Shown in pieces: positions 7,005 through 16,891 of a DNA stretch of 47,814 nt (the first letter of the stretch is position 1; each line of letters opens with the position of its first letter). The notes below the pieces were generated by a model that made no database searches, was not told where the DNA came from, and saw nothing but the letters and a program-made list of their open reading frames with translations. Both the position numbers and the translations under genes were made by a program. Where the stretch lies: assembly GCF_002733835.1 (NCBI RefSeq), contig NZ_NVWY01000038.1, positions 1-47,814 of the forward strand. The letters run 5' to 3'. This DNA comes from Alcanivorax sp. (lineage in GTDB: Bacteria > Pseudomonadota > Gammaproteobacteria > Pseudomonadales > Alcanivoracaceae).

Positions 7005-9785
7005 TTAGTCGGGCATTTCGTCGTTGCTTAACCATGAGTCCGCATCGGTGCTGTCGGGTTGGGTAAACCGAACCAGTGTCTCTCGTAATACATTCAATTC
7101 CACGGGTTTGGGCAGGTGGGCGTTCATGCCGGCTGCCAGGCTGCGGTCTTTGTGCTCACGCAGGATATGGGCCGTCAGGGCCACAATGGGCACCGCTGGC
7201 AGGCCCTGTTTTTGCTCCTGTGCCCGGATCATCCGGGTGGCTTCAAAGCCATCCATTTCCGGCATTTCGCAATCCATCAGGATCAGGTCGTAGCGCGTGC
7301 TGCTGGCCAGCTCCAGCGCTTCCTTGCCGTTGGAAGCGATATCCGCTTTCAGGCCCAGTTTGCCCAGCATACCGCGAATCACCTTCTGGCTCAGGTAATG
7401 ATCTTCCGCCACCAGCAGTTTCAGGCCGGGGTCTGGCTGGTGTTGTGGTTGGCTGTGTTCTGACACCGACGGATGCCCCAGGCCTAATTCTTCTGCCAGC
7501 GCCTGGCGCAGCCGCGGTGCGGAGACCGGCTTGGACAGCACACGGTGAATGCCCACATTGCGGGCCTGGGTCGCCGTGGGGGCATTGTTGATGCCGGTGA
7601 GCATGACGAGCACGGTGGGATGCACGATGACCGGGTCTTCATGGATGCGGGCAGCCAGTTGCATGCCGTCCATGCCGGGCATGTGGTGATCCAGGACAAC
7701 GATATCGTAAGGCTCGTTGATGTTGGCCTGGGTGCGCAGGGACGCAAGAGCCTCGCGTGGGTCCTGGCAGGCGGTGACGCGCATGCCCCACGAGAGGGCG
7801 TGGTGACGCAGTACCCGGGTCACGGTGCTGGAGTCGTCCACCACCAACAGGCTGCGTCCGGAGAGCGCGGTTGTATCCACGCTGGTGCTTGGCGGGGGGG
7901 CATCCTCGGCAGGCAGTGGCACCACGAACCAGTAATGTACATCCTTGTGATCCTGCAATGTCCCCATGCGTCCGCCCAGGGCTTCCACCAGTTGTTCGGC
8001 AATGGCCAGGCTCAGGTGGCTGCTTTCATTCTGTTTCTGGTTGTCTCGCAAACGCTTGAGGGTTTCCTCATTCATGGCGCTGCCGGTGAAACCAAAACGA
8101 ACGCGGTCGGCCTGCCCGGTGGGTTCCATGGAAACGTCCACCACCATTTCGCCGGGGAGGCCATGGCGAATCAGGGCGCCCGTCAGGTTGGTAAGAATCT
8201 GACGCAGGCGGCCGGCATCGCCGACCACCCGGCCCGGCACATTGGTGTGCACATGGGTGATCAGTTCTATCTGCTTTTCTTCCGCCCGTTCCTTGAACAG
8301 ATCCACGGCTTCCATGACCAGGTCATGAATATCCAGTGCGCTGTGGTTGATGTCGGTGCCGCGGGTGGAGAGCTGCGAGTGCTCCAGGACATCGTTGATG
8401 ATGCGCAGCAGGTTGTCGCCGGCGTTCTGAATGGCGCCGACGCACTCGCGCTGGTTCGGGGTCAGCGGGGTGTCAGCGAGGATTTCTGCCATGCCGAGGA
8501 TGCCGCTGAGCGGGGTGCGTACATCATGGCCAATCCGTGACAGGGTTTCCCGACGCGTGGCATCCACGGTTTCCGCCACGGCCTGTGAGCGTTTTTGTTC
8601 GATATGCAGAAGTGCTTGATGGCGGTGGCTGACCCGCAAGCCGATGCCCAGAGTGACTGCCTCCAGCATGGTGGTTGCCAGTAGCCACTGGGGCAGTTCT
8701 GCGCTGGTTTGCAGGATGCCCAGATAGGCCAGACAAACCAGCAGGGCAGGCCCGCTGACCAGAAGCGTAGTCAGGAAAAACAGTCCGCCGCCATTCAGCT
8801 CCCGGTGCCAGCTGGTGTAGCCCAGAATCAGCAAAATGAATGCGGCCAGGCTGACGATGGCGAAGCTGGCACTGGCGGCCAGGGCGACGGGGAGCACGAG
8901 GATCAGGGGAATAAAGGCCAGTGAGCCCCATTTCAGTCCCACCATGATGCGGTGCAGAAGCGGGGCCTTGACGGAAAGATCAAAAAAGGAGCGCGCGACG
9001 CCGGTGGCGGAAAACAGCGCGATCATCATCATCACGAACAGGGTGCGGGGCTGAACGGTACTGTTCTCTGTCAGCGACTGGGGAAGAAAACCGGCCAGAA
9101 CCAGACTGATGACCAGAATGGAGAGAATAAAGCCGCAATGGTAAAAGTAGGTTCTCCCACCCCGCATGGCGCCGGCGATCAGGTTGTAGATGGCGAGAAT
9201 CAGCAGGGCGCCGGCGAGCAGCATGTACACGGCGTTGGTGTGGCTTTGTTGTGCCACCTGGGCGTTGATGTCGTTCAGGGTCAGGCCGTAGGTGAGGTAG
9301 CCCTGGGGCTGGAGTCGCAGGTAGATCAGCTGTGGTTCGCCGGTGGGCAGGTGTAGCCGGTAGCTGGCCTCCCGGCCGGGTATCCGTTGCTCCTGGCTCG
9401 CCTGGGTGTAATGGCCATCTGCGCCGGGCAAAAACACGCGGGCATTGGGGTTGCCTGTGACAACCAGTGCGTAGTCCTGTTGATTGCTCAGTTCGTTTTG
9501 CAGGGCGACGCGCACCCACCAATAACCGTCGCGAATCCCTAGCCGTTCGATATAGCGTGTGGCGGGCTGGAAGTGCTCGGTAATGGGGGGCTGGCTGATA
9601 GTGCGAATATCCGCGCCGCCGGAGGCATCACGGTAATATTCCGAATAGATGGTGATGCGTGCCTGGTCAGGCTGGCTATGGACGACAAAGGGCGGGGGCG
9701 CGTCTGCGAAGACTGCATTGGCGCTGGCGCACAGGGCCAGCACCAGGAGAAAGAATAGAGAGTCAGGCTTGTTTAGCCTCAGCAT
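7005..9785 (-). CDS. retS: RetS-like hybrid sensor kinase (7TMR-DISM, HisKA, degenerate ATPase domain, two receivers)
   Basis: Inner-membrane signalling protein, 926 residues from the chosen ATG (AGAAGAA seven bases upstream; in-frame ATGs at 9803 and 9830 are also open). Order: signal peptide (1-28); periplasmic 7TMR-DISM sensor (about 30-175); seven membrane helices (about 185-390); HisKA with H420 in SRIGHDVRTPL; a catalytic domain lacking normal G-boxes; receiver 1 with D699 in VVLDHHMP; receiver 2 with D838 in LILMDCEMP. This is the RetS architecture and nearly its length (942). purD lies just upstream as in P. aeruginosa, where RetS restrains GacS. It overlaps the preceding gene by 23 bases. 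Missing DxGxG and GLGL motifs suggest no own kinase activity. Confidence 0.85.
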   Translation of the reverse strand: MLRLNKPDSLFFLLVLALCASANAVFADAPPPFVVHSQPDQARITIYSEYYRDASGGADIRTISQPPITEHFQPATRYIERLGIRDGYWWVRVALQNELSNQQDYALVVTGNPNARVFLPGADGHYTQASQEQRIPGREASYRLHLPTGEPQLIYLRLQPQGYLTYGLTLNDINAQVAQQSHTNAVYMLLAGALLILAIYNLIAGAMRGGRTYFYHCGFILSILVISLVLAGFLPQSLTENSTVQPRTLFVMMMIALFSATGVARSFFDLSVKAPLLHRIMVGLKWGSLAFIPLILVLPVALAASASFAIVSLAAFILLILGYTSWHRELNGGGLFFLTTLLVSGPALLVCLAYLGILQTSAELPQWLLATTMLEAVTLGIGLRVSHRHQALLHIEQKRSQAVAETVDATRRETLSRIGHDVRTPLSGILGMAEILADTPLTPNQRECVGAIQNAGDNLLRIINDVLEHSQLSTRGTDINHSALDIHDLVMEAVDLFKERAEEKQIELITHVHTNVPGRVVGDAGRLRQILTNLTGALIRHGLPGEMVVDVSMEPTGQADRVRFGFTGSAMNEETLKRLRDNQKQNESSHLSLAIAEQLVEALGGRMGTLQDHKDVHYWFVVPLPAEDAPPPSTSVDTTALSGRSLLVVDDSSTVTRVLRHHALSWGMRVTACQDPREALASLRTQANINEPYDIVVLDHHMPGMDGMQLAARIHEDPVIVHPTVLVMLTGINNAPTATQARNVGIHRVLSKPVSAPRLRQALAEELGLGHPSVSEHSQPQHQPDPGLKLLVAEDHYLSQKVIRGMLGKLGLKADIASNGKEALELASSTRYDLILMDCEMPEMDGFEATRMIRAQEQKQGLPAVPIVALTAHILREHKDRSLAAGMNAHLPKPVELNVLRETLVRFTQPDSTDADSWLSNDEMPD

Positions 9786-10830
9786 GGGATTCTTCTTTTG
9801 CATCCGTCGGTTTTCCCCGGTCAAGCACATAGGCGTTCAAACCCGCTTCGGAGAGGATATAGGCTCCAAGCTCGCTACGTCGACCATCACCGCATACCAC
9901 GTAGAAAAAATCCTTCTCGAGATTTTGTACTTCGCGGCGTAATTCATTGAGTGGCAGGTTGCGGGCACCGGGGGTGCGGTCATGGCGGAATTCCATGGGC
10001 AGGCGTACATCCACCAGGATGCAGGCGGTGTCGGCTTCCAGCACCATCGTGTCCAGCTCATCTTCCGTGACGTGGCGAATCACGGAGTCCTGCAGGATTG
10101 CCTGAAAATCGTTTTTACCCAGACACATCAATACCCCGTCGCTGGTCATGGTGATGGTGGCATTGCGTGGGCTGTCGCTGATCAGGGCGTCTTCACCAAA
10201 GAAGCGGCCGGCGGAGAGGGCGGCCAGAGTTTCCTGCTTGGCTCCCCTGGTGCGGGTGACCATGGCTTTCCCCTGTTTGATCACGAACAGGGTGTCGCCG
10301 TCTTCGCCTTCGGTGACAATGGTTTCGCCGAGCTGGACTTCGCGTTCTTCGAATTTCACGAACAGGCTGTGAATCATGGCCGGGGGCACTGCGGAGAACA
10401 GTTCCGAGGAAAGCAGCGCGTCCATCCAGTCCCGCTCATTTTCATCGTCGTCTTCGTCAAGCATGGACTCGGCGGCCTGGGTCCAGGTCATCAGCAGGTC
10501 CAGCTTGTTGCGGTCGATGGCGTAGAGCGTGGTGGCTTCGGCGGTGATGGCGTTGATGGTGTGTTCGGCGTAGTTGTCGATGGCCAGGTAGTTTTCATCG
10601 TCGTCAGCGGTGAAGTGGCGCACCTGAAAACTGGCATCGGTGAGATCCAGCGAACCTTCGATCAGGAAGTAGGCCTTGTCGCTGCTCTGGCCGCGCTTGA
10701 ACAGGAGTCGACCGGGGCCGATCTTGATGACTTCGATCTGGCCCTGGATTTCATTGCGATGGGATTCACTGAGGCAGTCAAAAGGAATGAAATCCTCAAG
10801 ACGTGAAATATCCGCCGTTTGATTCGACAT
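9763..10830 (-). CDS. Cyclic-nucleotide-binding/rhodanese fusion protein
   Basis: Soluble 355-residue protein of three parts. Residues about 10-115 look like a degenerate cyclic-nucleotide-binding fold. Residues about 140-245 form a clearer one with GRFFGEDALISDSPRNATIT, the phosphate-binding cassette and its arginine (R222). Residues about 255-340 form a rhodanese domain with LVDVRLPMEFRHDRTPGARN and an intact active-site loop CGDGRRS with C313. An acidic stretch (125-133) separates the first two parts. It lies between purD and the RetS-like kinase and overlaps the latter, so it may feed into the same signalling route (inference). Similar proteins are usually annotated only by domain; the ligand and sulfur substrate are unknown. 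Confidence 0.85.
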   Translation of the reverse strand: MSNQTADISRLEDFIPFDCLSESHRNEIQGQIEVIKIGPGRLLFKRGQSSDKAYFLIEGSLDLTDASFQVRHFTADDDENYLAIDNYAEHTINAITAEATTLYAIDRNKLDLLMTWTQAAESMLDEDDDENERDWMDALLSSELFSAVPPAMIHSLFVKFEEREVQLGETIVTEGEDGDTLFVIKQGKAMVTRTRGAKQETLAALSAGRFFGEDALISDSPRNATITMTSDGVLMCLGKNDFQAILQDSVIRHVTEDELDTMVLEADTACILVDVRLPMEFRHDRTPGARNLPLNELRREVQNLEKDFFYVVCGDGRRSELGAYILSEAGLNAYVLDRGKPTDAKEESHAEAKQA

Positions 10831-10900
10831 GGCAACCCCCGAAGGTGTGTTGGTAGGCGAGCCGGGTCCGGCTCACCTTTAATTCTTAGTTGCCTGTACT

Positions 10901-12187
10901 TTATGCTTTTTCGCGGGCCACTGCACGGTAGCCGATGTCGGAACGGTATTGGGCGTCGCGCCATGTGATCTGCTTCACACCCTCATAGGCGTTGGCCTGG
11001 GCGTCGCCCACGGTGTCGCCGACGCCGGTGACGCACAGGACCCGGCCACCACTGGTGACCACCTGGCCGTCTTTTTCGGCGGTGCCCGCGTGGAAGACTT
11101 TCACCGTATCGGAATCGGCCTGATCAAGCCCGTCGATCACGTCACCCTTGTTGTAGCTGTCCGGGTAGCCGCCAGCGGCCATGACCACACCGAGGGTGGG
11201 GCGCGGGTCCCACTGGATGTCGGTCTGGTCCAGTTTGCCGTCCAGTGCCGCCAGGCACAGGGCGGCCAGATCGGACTGCAGGCGCATCATGATCGGCTGG
11301 GTTTCCGGATCACCAAAGCGGCAGTTGTATTCGATCACCTTGGGGGCACCATCCGGGTTGATCATCAGTCCGGCGTACAGAAAGCCGGTGTAGGGCATGC
11401 CTTCAGATGCCATGCCTTCCACGGTGGGGGTGATCACCTCGTCCATGATGCGCTGGTACACCGCATCGGTGACCACCGGGGCCGGGGAGTAGGCGCCCAT
11501 GCCGCCGGTGTTGGGGCCGGTGTCGCCGTCGCCGACGCGCTTGTGGTCCTGGCTGGTGGCCATGGGCAACACGTTCTTGCCGTCCACCATGACGATAAAG
11601 CTGGCTTCTTCGCCTTCCAGGAATTCTTCAACAACCACCCGATGGCCGGCGTCGCCAAACTTGTTGCCATCCAGCATGTCGCGTACCGCGTCTTCCGCTT
11701 CCTGCAGGGTCATGGCGACGATCACGCCTTTGCCCGCAGCCAGGCCGTCGGCCTTGATCACGATGGGGGCACCCTGCTCACGGACGTAAGCCAGCGCTTC
11801 GTCCATGTCGGTGAAGTTGCCGTAGGCCGCGGTCGGGATCTTCTGGCGCGCCAGGAAGTCCTTGGTGAAAGCCTTGGAGCCTTCCAGCTGGGCAGCCGCC
11901 TTGCTGGGGCCAAAGCACTTCAGACCGTTCTCCTGGAAGGTGTCTACCAGGCCTTCCACCAGTGGGGCTTCCGGGCCGACGATGGTCAGGTCGATGCCGT
12001 TGTCCTGGGCAAAGGCCTGCAGGGCTGGCTGATCCAGTACATCAATGGCCACGTTTTCCAGCTTGGCTTCGCGGGCGGTACCGGCATTGCCCGGCGCCAC
12101 AAACACTTTTTCTACCTGCTCAGCCTGAGCCACTTTCCAGGCCAGCGCATGCTCGCGGCCACCGCCGCCAATGATCAAAACTTTCAT
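10901..12187 (-). CDS. purD: Phosphoribosylamine-glycine ligase PurD
   Basis: ATP-dependent joining of phosphoribosylamine and glycine, the second step of purine synthesis. It is 428 residues, the normal size, an ATP-grasp enzyme. Visible: N-terminal [17 protein letters not shown], the nucleotide segment [14 protein letters not shown], the [12 protein letters not shown] motif, and [20 protein letters not shown] followed by CRFGDPETQ with metal ligands. It follows purH on the same strand after 111 bases that are filled by a GACGTC repeat. The P. aeruginosa order dusB-fis-purH-purD is kept. Confidence 0.98.
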   Translation of the reverse strand: MKVLIIGGGGREHALAWKVAQAEQVEKVFVAPGNAGTAREAKLENVAIDVLDQPALQAFAQDNGIDLTIVGPEAPLVEGLVDTFQENGLKCFGPSKAAAQLEGSKAFTKDFLARQKIPTAAYGNFTDMDEALAYVREQGAPIVIKADGLAAGKGVIVAMTLQEAEDAVRDMLDGNKFGDAGHRVVVEEFLEGEEASFIVMVDGKNVLPMATSQDHKRVGDGDTGPNTGGMGAYSPAPVVTDAVYQRIMDEVITPTVEGMASEGMPYTGFLYAGLMINPDGAPKVIEYNCRFGDPETQPIMMRLQSDLAALCLAALDGKLDQTDIQWDPRPTLGVVMAAGGYPDSYNKGDVIDGLDQADSDTVKVFHAGTAEKDGQVVTSGGRVLCVTGVGDTVGDAQANAYEGVKQITWRDAQYRSDIGYRAVAREKA

Positions 12188-12231
12188 TGAGGTTACTGCC
12201 TCTTCTGACGTTGTCTCAATGGGAGAGGGGC

Positions 12232-12299
12232 CAGACGTCGGACGTCGGACGCTAACCCGATTCTGTCGTCAGACGTCCGACCTCAGACGTCCGACGTCT
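12232..12299. repeat. GACGTCCGAC palindromic repeat between purH and purD
   Basis: The 68 bases after purH are mostly copies of GACGTCGGAC or its complement: three on the left (12232-12251) and three on the right (12269-12299). They form an imperfect inverted repeat whose outer 14 bases match exactly. The right arm runs into the purH stop codon. It could fold in the purH-purD message and adjust purD expression. Confidence 0.75.
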
Positions 12300-13867
12300 T
12301 AATGCCTGAAATGACGCATGCCGGTGAAGACCATGGCCATGCCGGCTTCGTCGGCGGCTTTGATGACTTCTTCGTCGCGGATCGAGCCGCCGGGCTGGAT
12401 CACGCAGCTGATGCCCACCTTGGCGGCATTGTCGATACCGTCGCGGAACGGGAAGAAGGCATCGGATGCCATCACCGAACCTTCTACCTGCAGGCCAGCG
12501 TGCTCAGCCTTGATGGCGGCGATGCGCGCGGAGTTGACGCGGCTCATCTGGCCGGCGCCCACGCCAACGGTCTGGCGATTCTTGGCGTAGACAATGGCGT
12601 TGGATTTCACGAACTTGGCCACTTTCCAGGCAAAGATCAGATCGTGCATCTCGGCTTCAGTAGGGGCGCGCTTGGTGACCACTTTCAGGTCGCCTTCGGT
12701 GATCATGCCGATGTCGCGATCCTGCACCAGCAGGCCGCCATTGACGCGCTTGTAGTCCAGGCCGCCTTCGGTCGGGCCTTCGATTTCGCCACACACCAGC
12801 ACCCGCACGTTTTTCTTGGCGGCGGTGATGGCCAGGGCTTCGTCAGTGGCGCTTGGGGCGATGATCACTTCCACGAACTGACGGTCGACAATGGCCTGGG
12901 CGGTGGCCGCATCCAGCTCACGGTTGAAGGCGATGATGCCGCCAAAGGCGGACTCGGTGTCGGTGGCAAACGCCAGATCGTAGGCCTTGCCGATGCCGTC
13001 CAGACTCACCGCCACACCGCAGGGGTTGGCGTGCTTGACGATCACACAGGCGGGCTTGGTGAAGCCTTTTACGCACTCCAGTGCGGCGTCGGTGTCGGCG
13101 ATGTTGTTATAGCTCAGTTCCTTGCCCTGCAACTGCTTCGCGGTGGCGATAGAGGCCGGTGCCGGGTTGCGCTCGGTGTAGAAGGCCGCTTTCTGGTGCG
13201 GGTTCTCGCCGTAGCGCATGTTCTGGGTTTTTTCGAAGTTCAGGTTGATGGTGCGCGGGAAGTCGTCATTGTTTTCACCGACTTTCTTGCCGAAGTAGTT
13301 GGCAATGGCGCTGTCGTAGGCTGCGGTGTGTTCGAACGCCTTGATGGCCAGGTCGAAACGCAGGGTGTCGGACAGGGCGCCATTGTTGGCGGCCATGTCG
13401 TCGAGCACGCGCTGATAGTCGCTGGCATTGGTGACGATGCCCACGCTGGCGTTGTTCTTGGCGGCAGAACGCACCATGGTCGGGCCGCCGATATCGATGT
13501 TCTCGATGGCATCGATCAGGGAGCAATCCGGGTTGGCCACGGTGGCTTCGAATGGGTACAGGTTGACCACCACCAGATCAATGCGGCTGATGCCGTTGTC
13601 GGCCATGACCTGTTCGTCCTGGCCACGACGGCCAAGGATGCCGCCGTGCACTTTCGGGTGCAGGGTCTTCACCCGGCCGGCCATCATTTCCGGGAAACCG
13701 GTGTAGTCGGAGACTTCGCGCACGGCGATGCCTTCGTCCTGCAGCTTCTTGTAGGTGCCGCCGGTGGAAAGAATTTCCACGCCTTGCTCGGCCAGGGCCT
13801 TTGCAAATTCGACGATACCAGTCTTGTCGGAAACACTGATCAGTGCACGTTCAACGGCTTTGCTCAT
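12299..13867 (-). CDS. purH: Bifunctional AICAR transformylase/IMP cyclohydrolase PurH
   Basis: Carries out the last two steps of IMP synthesis. It is 522 residues, close to the usual 525-530. The N-terminal cyclohydrolase part starts [18 protein letters not shown] and has [10 protein letters not shown] and [18 protein letters not shown]. The C-terminal transformylase part has [29 protein letters not shown], the catalytic KHANPCGVA, and FFPFRDGID near the end. ATG at 13867 is preceded by AAGGTGA. An upstream repeat-rich gap of 169 bases separates it from fis and holds the fis terminator, so purH may have its own promoter there. Confidence 0.98.
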   Translation of the reverse strand: MSKAVERALISVSDKTGIVEFAKALAEQGVEILSTGGTYKKLQDEGIAVREVSDYTGFPEMMAGRVKTLHPKVHGGILGRRGQDEQVMADNGISRIDLVVVNLYPFEATVANPDCSLIDAIENIDIGGPTMVRSAAKNNASVGIVTNASDYQRVLDDMAANNGALSDTLRFDLAIKAFEHTAAYDSAIANYFGKKVGENNDDFPRTINLNFEKTQNMRYGENPHQKAAFYTERNPAPASIATAKQLQGKELSYNNIADTDAALECVKGFTKPACVIVKHANPCGVAVSLDGIGKAYDLAFATDTESAFGGIIAFNRELDAATAQAIVDRQFVEVIIAPSATDEALAITAAKKNVRVLVCGEIEGPTEGGLDYKRVNGGLLVQDRDIGMITEGDLKVVTKRAPTEAEMHDLIFAWKVAKFVKSNAIVYAKNRQTVGVGAGQMSRVNSARIAAIKAEHAGLQVEGSVMASDAFFPFRDGIDNAAKVGISCVIQPGGSIRDEEVIKAADEAGMAMVFTGMRHFRH

Positions 13868-13884
13868 AAGTCACCTTTGGTGAC

Positions 13885-13967
13885 GCTTGCACGCGGCACG
13901 CGATATGCTGGCACGCTAGGCGTGGTAGCGGTTTTGCGTGTTGCATGAAGCGTGTTGCATGTTGCGA
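13885..13967. repeat. GCACGC/GCGTG repeat cluster upstream of purH
   Basis: Several copies of CACGC and GCGTG words in both orientations, for example TTGCACGCGGCACGCGATAT and GCGTGTTGCATGAAGCGTG with TTGCATGTTGCG. Same family as the runs at 5427-5470 and 42981-43042. Confidence 0.6.
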
Positions 13968-13987
13968 GAAATCGGGTTGTCCAGAAA

Positions 13988-14017
13988 CAAAAAAAGGGCA
14001 GTAGTGCCTACTGCCCT
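13988..14017 (-). terminator. Terminator of dusB-fis
   Basis: Perfect 10-bp stem AGGGCAGTAG / CTACTGCCCT (13995-14004 with 14008-14017), three-base loop, followed on the minus strand by a seven-T run. It begins 20 bases after the fis stop. Confidence 0.9.
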
Positions 14018-14036
14018 GATTTATAGCAGCCTGTTT

Positions 14037-14369
14037 TTACAACAGGCCGTACTGCTTGAGTTTCTTGCGCAGGGTACCGCGGTTCAGGCCCAGCAGCTCG
14101 GCGGCTTTGGTCTGGTTACCACGGGTGTACTCGAGCACTTTCTCAAGCAGGGGGATTTCCATTTCAGCCAGTACCATCGGGTAGAGCTCGCTCACGGCTT
14201 CGCCGTCCAGCTGGTTGAAATAATCGTTTAACGAACGTCGCACACAATTGCGCAAGGTATCGTGGGTTTCACTGCGCGCAATAGTAAGATGCGGCTGCTT
14301 TCGTGCTTCAGCGGTGTTCATTTCAGTAAGTGTCCGTGCAGCGGCTGTGTTAACTGAAGAAAGGGTCAT
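14037..14369 (-). CDS. fis: DNA-binding nucleoid protein Fis
   Basis: Small dimeric DNA-bending protein controlling rRNA promoters, chromosome structure and recombination. From the ATG at 14369 it has 110 residues; E. coli Fis has 98 and Pseudomonas Fis about 107. The C-terminal helix-turn-helix is nearly invariant: [20 protein letters not shown] followed by [10 protein letters not shown]. The ATG overlaps the dusB stop as ATGA, so translation is coupled. A longer frame starting at 14480 is only the overlap with dusB. A second ATG at 14321 would give a shorter form. The dusB-fis operon is a hallmark of gammaproteobacteria. Confidence 0.96.
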   Translation of the reverse strand: MTLSSVNTAAARTLTEMNTAEARKQPHLTIARSETHDTLRNCVRRSLNDYFNQLDGEAVSELYPMVLAEMEIPLLEKVLEYTRGNQTKAAELLGLNRGTLRKKLKQYGLL

Positions 14370-15406
14370 GCGGCCAGGGCTCCGTTTTTCTTCCGGGCAG
14401 ACACCTCGCCATAACGACCGAAACGAACCCGGTCGGTAGTGGCGCTGATCTGTTGGAAAAACTGCTCGATTGCCACGCATTGGTCGGTGGCATTTTCCAG
14501 TGTGTTAAACCCGCGCCGGAAGTCTTCCCCATCGGGCAGGTTCTGTGTGTACCAGCCCAAGTGCTTGCGTGCGATACGCACCCCCATGAACTCACCATAA
14601 AAATGATGCAGTTCGGACAGGTGCTGCTGCACGCAGTCATGGACTTCCGTTACTAACGGCGCTGCGGGCAGCGAGCCGTGCTCGAGGTAATACAGGGTGT
14701 CCCGGAAGATCCACGGGTTACCCTGAGCAGCGCGGCCGATCATGATACCACCGGCGCCGGTGGATTCCAGTACCCGTTTAGCTTTTTCCGGGCTATCCAC
14801 GTCTCCATTAGCCATTACCGGAATATTCACCGCGTCCACCACCTGTTTGATGGTGGTGTATTCGGCCTCTCCGTTGAACTTGTCGGCGCGGGTGCGCCCG
14901 TGGATGGCGAGGGCCTGGATACCGGCGGCTTCGGCAATGCGGGCAATGGCGAGGGCATTGCGCTGATCGCGGTCGGGACCGGTACGGATTTTCAGGGTGA
15001 CGGGGACGTCCACCGCATTGACCACCGCATCCAGGATGCGGCTGACCAGATCCGGGTCGGCCAGCAGGGCGGAGCCTGCGGCGCGCTTGCACACTTTTTT
15101 CGCCGGGCAGCCCATATTGATATCAATGATCTGGGCGCCGTGGTCCACGTTGGCGCGGGCCGCGTCTGCCAGCATGGTCGGCTCGCCGCCGGCAATCTGG
15201 ACAGAGATGGGGCCCGGTTCGCCGCGGTGATCCAACCGTTGGCGAGACTTTCGAGAGTTCCACAGACGGGTGTCCGAGGTCACCATTTCCGACACCAGCA
15301 GGCCGGCTCCCAGGTCCCTGCACAAATGCCGGAAAGGGCGATCCGTGACGCCGGCCATGGGGGCCAGAATCAGGGAATTGGGCAGGTTGTAGGGTCCGAT
15401 CTGCAT
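14366..15406 (-). CDS. dusB: tRNA-dihydrouridine synthase B
   Basis: FMN enzyme that reduces specific uridines in tRNA D-loops. It has 346 residues, a little longer than E. coli DusB (321). Visible: N-terminal [20 protein letters not shown] (FMN barrel start), [11 protein letters not shown] with catalytic C100 and K103, [32 protein letters not shown] and [15 protein letters not shown]. Upstream on the minus strand TATCAT sits 17 bases after TTTCAT and about 40 bases before the start, a possible promoter for dusB-fis. Confidence 0.97.
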   Translation of the reverse strand: MQIGPYNLPNSLILAPMAGVTDRPFRHLCRDLGAGLLVSEMVTSDTRLWNSRKSRQRLDHRGEPGPISVQIAGGEPTMLADAARANVDHGAQIIDINMGCPAKKVCKRAAGSALLADPDLVSRILDAVVNAVDVPVTLKIRTGPDRDQRNALAIARIAEAAGIQALAIHGRTRADKFNGEAEYTTIKQVVDAVNIPVMANGDVDSPEKAKRVLESTGAGGIMIGRAAQGNPWIFRDTLYYLEHGSLPAAPLVTEVHDCVQQHLSELHHFYGEFMGVRIARKHLGWYTQNLPDGEDFRRGFNTLENATDQCVAIEQFFQQISATTDRVRFGRYGEVSARKKNGALAA

Positions 15407-15528
15407 GGCGCCGGCTTGGGGTGTCTAAAAGGGGAGACAATGATAGAGATCGACGGCCCGGGATGAAAGGGCAGCCTGCCATGAGCTGACGGGCTGCCGA
15501 TGGATTGCTGTTGTGCGGCTGGATGCGG

Positions 15529-16728
15529 TTAGCGCTGACTGATCTGGTCGCGGGGCTGCGGGGCCGGAAGCAGGCGCAGGTTGTAGTTCACCGCCTTGTC
15601 ACCCGGGTCCACGATTTCCAGAGAAATATGCAGCGGGGTGCGCGTGGGCATGGTTTCCATGCCGAGCAGATCCCCTTGCAGGTATTCCTGTGGGGTGAAG
15701 CGCCGGCTGGCAACGGGGCCGCCATTGAGAGCGCTGAAGCTCAGTTCCAGTTCCGGGAAGGGCTGGGGGTAATTGGCTTCATTGAACAGGATGGCGTCCA
15801 CAATCAGGGCGTTGGCGTAATCCGGATGGCTGCGTACCACCAGGTTGGCGCCGCGCAGCTGGGTGATGTCTGAGCGGCTGGGCAATTGGCAGCCAAGTAC
15901 ATCACAGGCTTGCTGGTACATTGGGCGCCATTGCGGGCTACGGGCCAGGTCATCGAAGTTGAAGAAGGCGTATTGGCCGATCAGCACAACCAGAGCGATG
16001 ACTGACAGAGACGTCCACTTGGCAAGGCCGCCCCAGTCCCGGCGCTGGCGGAAATGGTTGTCACGTTCGCGCACGGGCTTGCCGATGGGAACGGGTTCCT
16101 CGTAAAGATCGTCGCCAAACAGGTCCAGCCCACCGAACAGGCTGTCATCGTCGTCTTCGGGCTCTGCCGGTCGGGTTTGTTTCGGTGGTGGTGGGGCTGT
16201 TTTGCGCGCAGCTGGCTGCTCAGGGGCAGGGTTGTTGACGGGAGCGGACGTGGTTGTTTCGCCAGGGCTGGTCTCGGCGGGTTCATCGTCTTCCAGTTCC
16301 TGCAGCAAGGCCTCGGCCCAGGACTCGTCGGCATTTTCATGGTGGCTGGCCCGGCCGGCGCCATGCATGTCAGCGAAGTCTTCGCCTAATCCGCCGGCGG
16401 GGTCGTCCGCATCCAGGTTCATGAACGAGTCGCTTAACTCCATGCCCTGAATGCTCAGGCCATCAGCGTCGGTGCCGTCATCGTCGCCAAATTTCTGCTC
16501 GTCCCCGGAAGAGTCTGCGTCACTGTGGGTGCCGTCCAGCGCGCCGGCCCAGCGATCCTGCGGGGCGGCTTGCTGCGGTGCCGGGGGATCAACCAGGTAA
16601 TCATTGGCCTGGAAGATCTGCAGGCAGGAGCCACACCGTACCGCACCGCGTGCCTGTTTCAGGTGTTCATCGGTAATTTTGAACTGGGCTGCACAGTGGG
16701 GGCAGCGGGTCTTGTATTGGGTGGCCAT
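15529..16728 (-). CDS. Zinc-ribbon and DUF3426 membrane protein
   Basis: From ATG 16728 (AGGCGA upstream) 399 residues. The N-terminus has a MJ0042-type zinc ribbon, C9-x2-C12 and C32-x2-C35. A long acidic, proline-rich and apparently disordered middle (about 45-225) follows, then one transmembrane helix near LSVIALVVLIGQYAFF, and a C-terminal DUF3426 domain of about 150 residues predicted outside the membrane. The function is unknown. The same gene lies between dusB and prmA in Pseudomonas (PA4851 by memory), so it belongs to the conserved cluster. The longer frame to 16779 starts with an unlikely leader and is not used. Confidence 0.85.
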   Translation of the reverse strand: MATQYKTRCPHCAAQFKITDEHLKQARGAVRCGSCLQIFQANDYLVDPPAPQQAAPQDRWAGALDGTHSDADSSGDEQKFGDDDGTDADGLSIQGMELSDSFMNLDADDPAGGLGEDFADMHGAGRASHHENADESWAEALLQELEDDEPAETSPGETTTSAPVNNPAPEQPAARKTAPPPPKQTRPAEPEDDDDSLFGGLDLFGDDLYEEPVPIGKPVRERDNHFRQRRDWGGLAKWTSLSVIALVVLIGQYAFFNFDDLARSPQWRPMYQQACDVLGCQLPSRSDITQLRGANLVVRSHPDYANALIVDAILFNEANYPQPFPELELSFSALNGGPVASRRFTPQEYLQGDLLGMETMPTRTPLHISLEIVDPGDKAVNYNLRLLPAPQPRDQISQR

Positions 16729-16754
16729 GGCTTTCGCCTGAATTGTTATTGGTA

Positions 16755-16795
16755 ATGAATCGCAACACGCTGCACGCAACAGGCTATCACGCAGC
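16755..16795. repeat. GCACGC-type repeat upstream of the DUF3426 gene
   Basis: AATCGCAACACGCTGCACGC followed by AACAGGCTATCACGCAGCCC, a short member of the same dispersed family. Confidence 0.5.
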
Positions 16796-16891
16796 CCGGG
16801 AATGGCGATGGTGTGCAGGCAAGTATGTTTTACAGAAAAAACGGGACAGGCCGCAAGGACCTGTCACTCAGTTTTCCCTGAATCTGTGGAT

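Noticed and set aside
12302..13948. 548-residue open frame antisense to purH, and similar long antisense frames over purD (10949-12190) and pfp (36240-37664)
   Set aside because: They are rich in G, H, V and D in the way antisense frames of GC-rich genes are, lack ribosome sites and motifs, and lie over secure genes.
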